A DNA stretch of 5,286 bases from contig JAEZRV010000004.1 in assembly GCA_023444055.1 (NCBI GenBank), positions 1 through 5,286 on the forward strand, in the 5' to 3' direction. How positions within the stretch are numbered: position 1 is the stretch's first letter; each line of letters starts with the position of its first letter. The position numbers and the translations under genes were made by a program. The notes below the pieces were generated by a model. That model saw only the letters and a program-made list of their open reading frames with translations, made no database searches and had not been told where the DNA came from. Source of the stretch: Bacillota bacterium (lineage in GTDB: Bacteria; Bacillota; Clostridia; Acetivibrionales; DSM-1351). Positions 5,262 through 5,286 of this stretch are shown in pieces.

Positions 5262-5286
5262 ATGGCGAACGATAGTTTTAATGGAA
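5262..5286 (+). CDS. Start of a further gene, truncated by the window end
   Basis: ATG at 5262 is preceded by AAAGGGA (5249-5255), 6 nt upstream, and opens Met-Ala-Asn-Asp-Ser-Phe-Asn-Gly before the sequence ends. Eight codons are too few to name a family. It follows rlmD by about 195 bp across hairpins, so it probably has its own promoter. I could not pick one: ATGACA at 5167-5172 resembles a -35 box but lacks a good -10. An alternative frame starting at ATG 5191 is discussed in the findings. Confidence 0.45.

Overview
The window looks like a low-GC, Gram-positive, cellulosome-forming anaerobe of the Clostridium cellulolyticum / C. papyrosolvens / C. josui group (Ruminiclostridium). The evidence is a secreted GH10 xylanase ending in a type I dockerin whose two calcium loops both carry Ala-Leu at the cohesin-recognition positions. 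AT-rich intergenic DNA and strong AGGAG ribosome-binding sites fit this. The assignment is an inference from family knowledge, not a database match.

Layout. Positions 1-148 are the control region of the xylanase gene: a modest promoter and a 7-bp-arm dyad placed over the expected transcription start. Positions 149-1435 (+) encode the GH10-dockerin xylanase. Positions 1436-1733 hold a run of degenerate repeats of about 18 nt and then a 15-bp GC-rich hairpin, between two convergent genes. Positions 1734-2402 (-) encode an uncharacterised six-helix membrane protein with a GTG start.

Positions 2403-3672 have no intact recognisable gene but are rich in structure. In order they hold: two and a bit copies of a 54-bp tandem repeat; a 341-bp mobile-element-like unit with transposon-type ends, whose whole length is an imperfect inverted repeat with a branched apex; a 19-bp inverted repeat around a 57-nt loop; a possible extended -10 promoter; and a possible 46-codon reading frame broken by a 5-bp tandem duplication.

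Positions 3673-5067 (+) encode a complete TRAM-domain, [4Fe-4S] 23S rRNA uracil-C5 methyltransferase (RlmD/RumA type). It is followed by a terminator-like hairpin and a perfect 22-bp palindrome. The first codons of another + strand gene appear at 5262 and run off the window.

The genes do not form a pathway: a cellulosomal enzyme, an unknown membrane protein and an rRNA modification enzyme sit side by side as separate transcription units. The most unusual content is the non-coding block 2403-3600, above all the full-length fold-back element at 2538-2878. No defence system, CRISPR array, tRNA, rRNA or recognisable transposase gene is visible.
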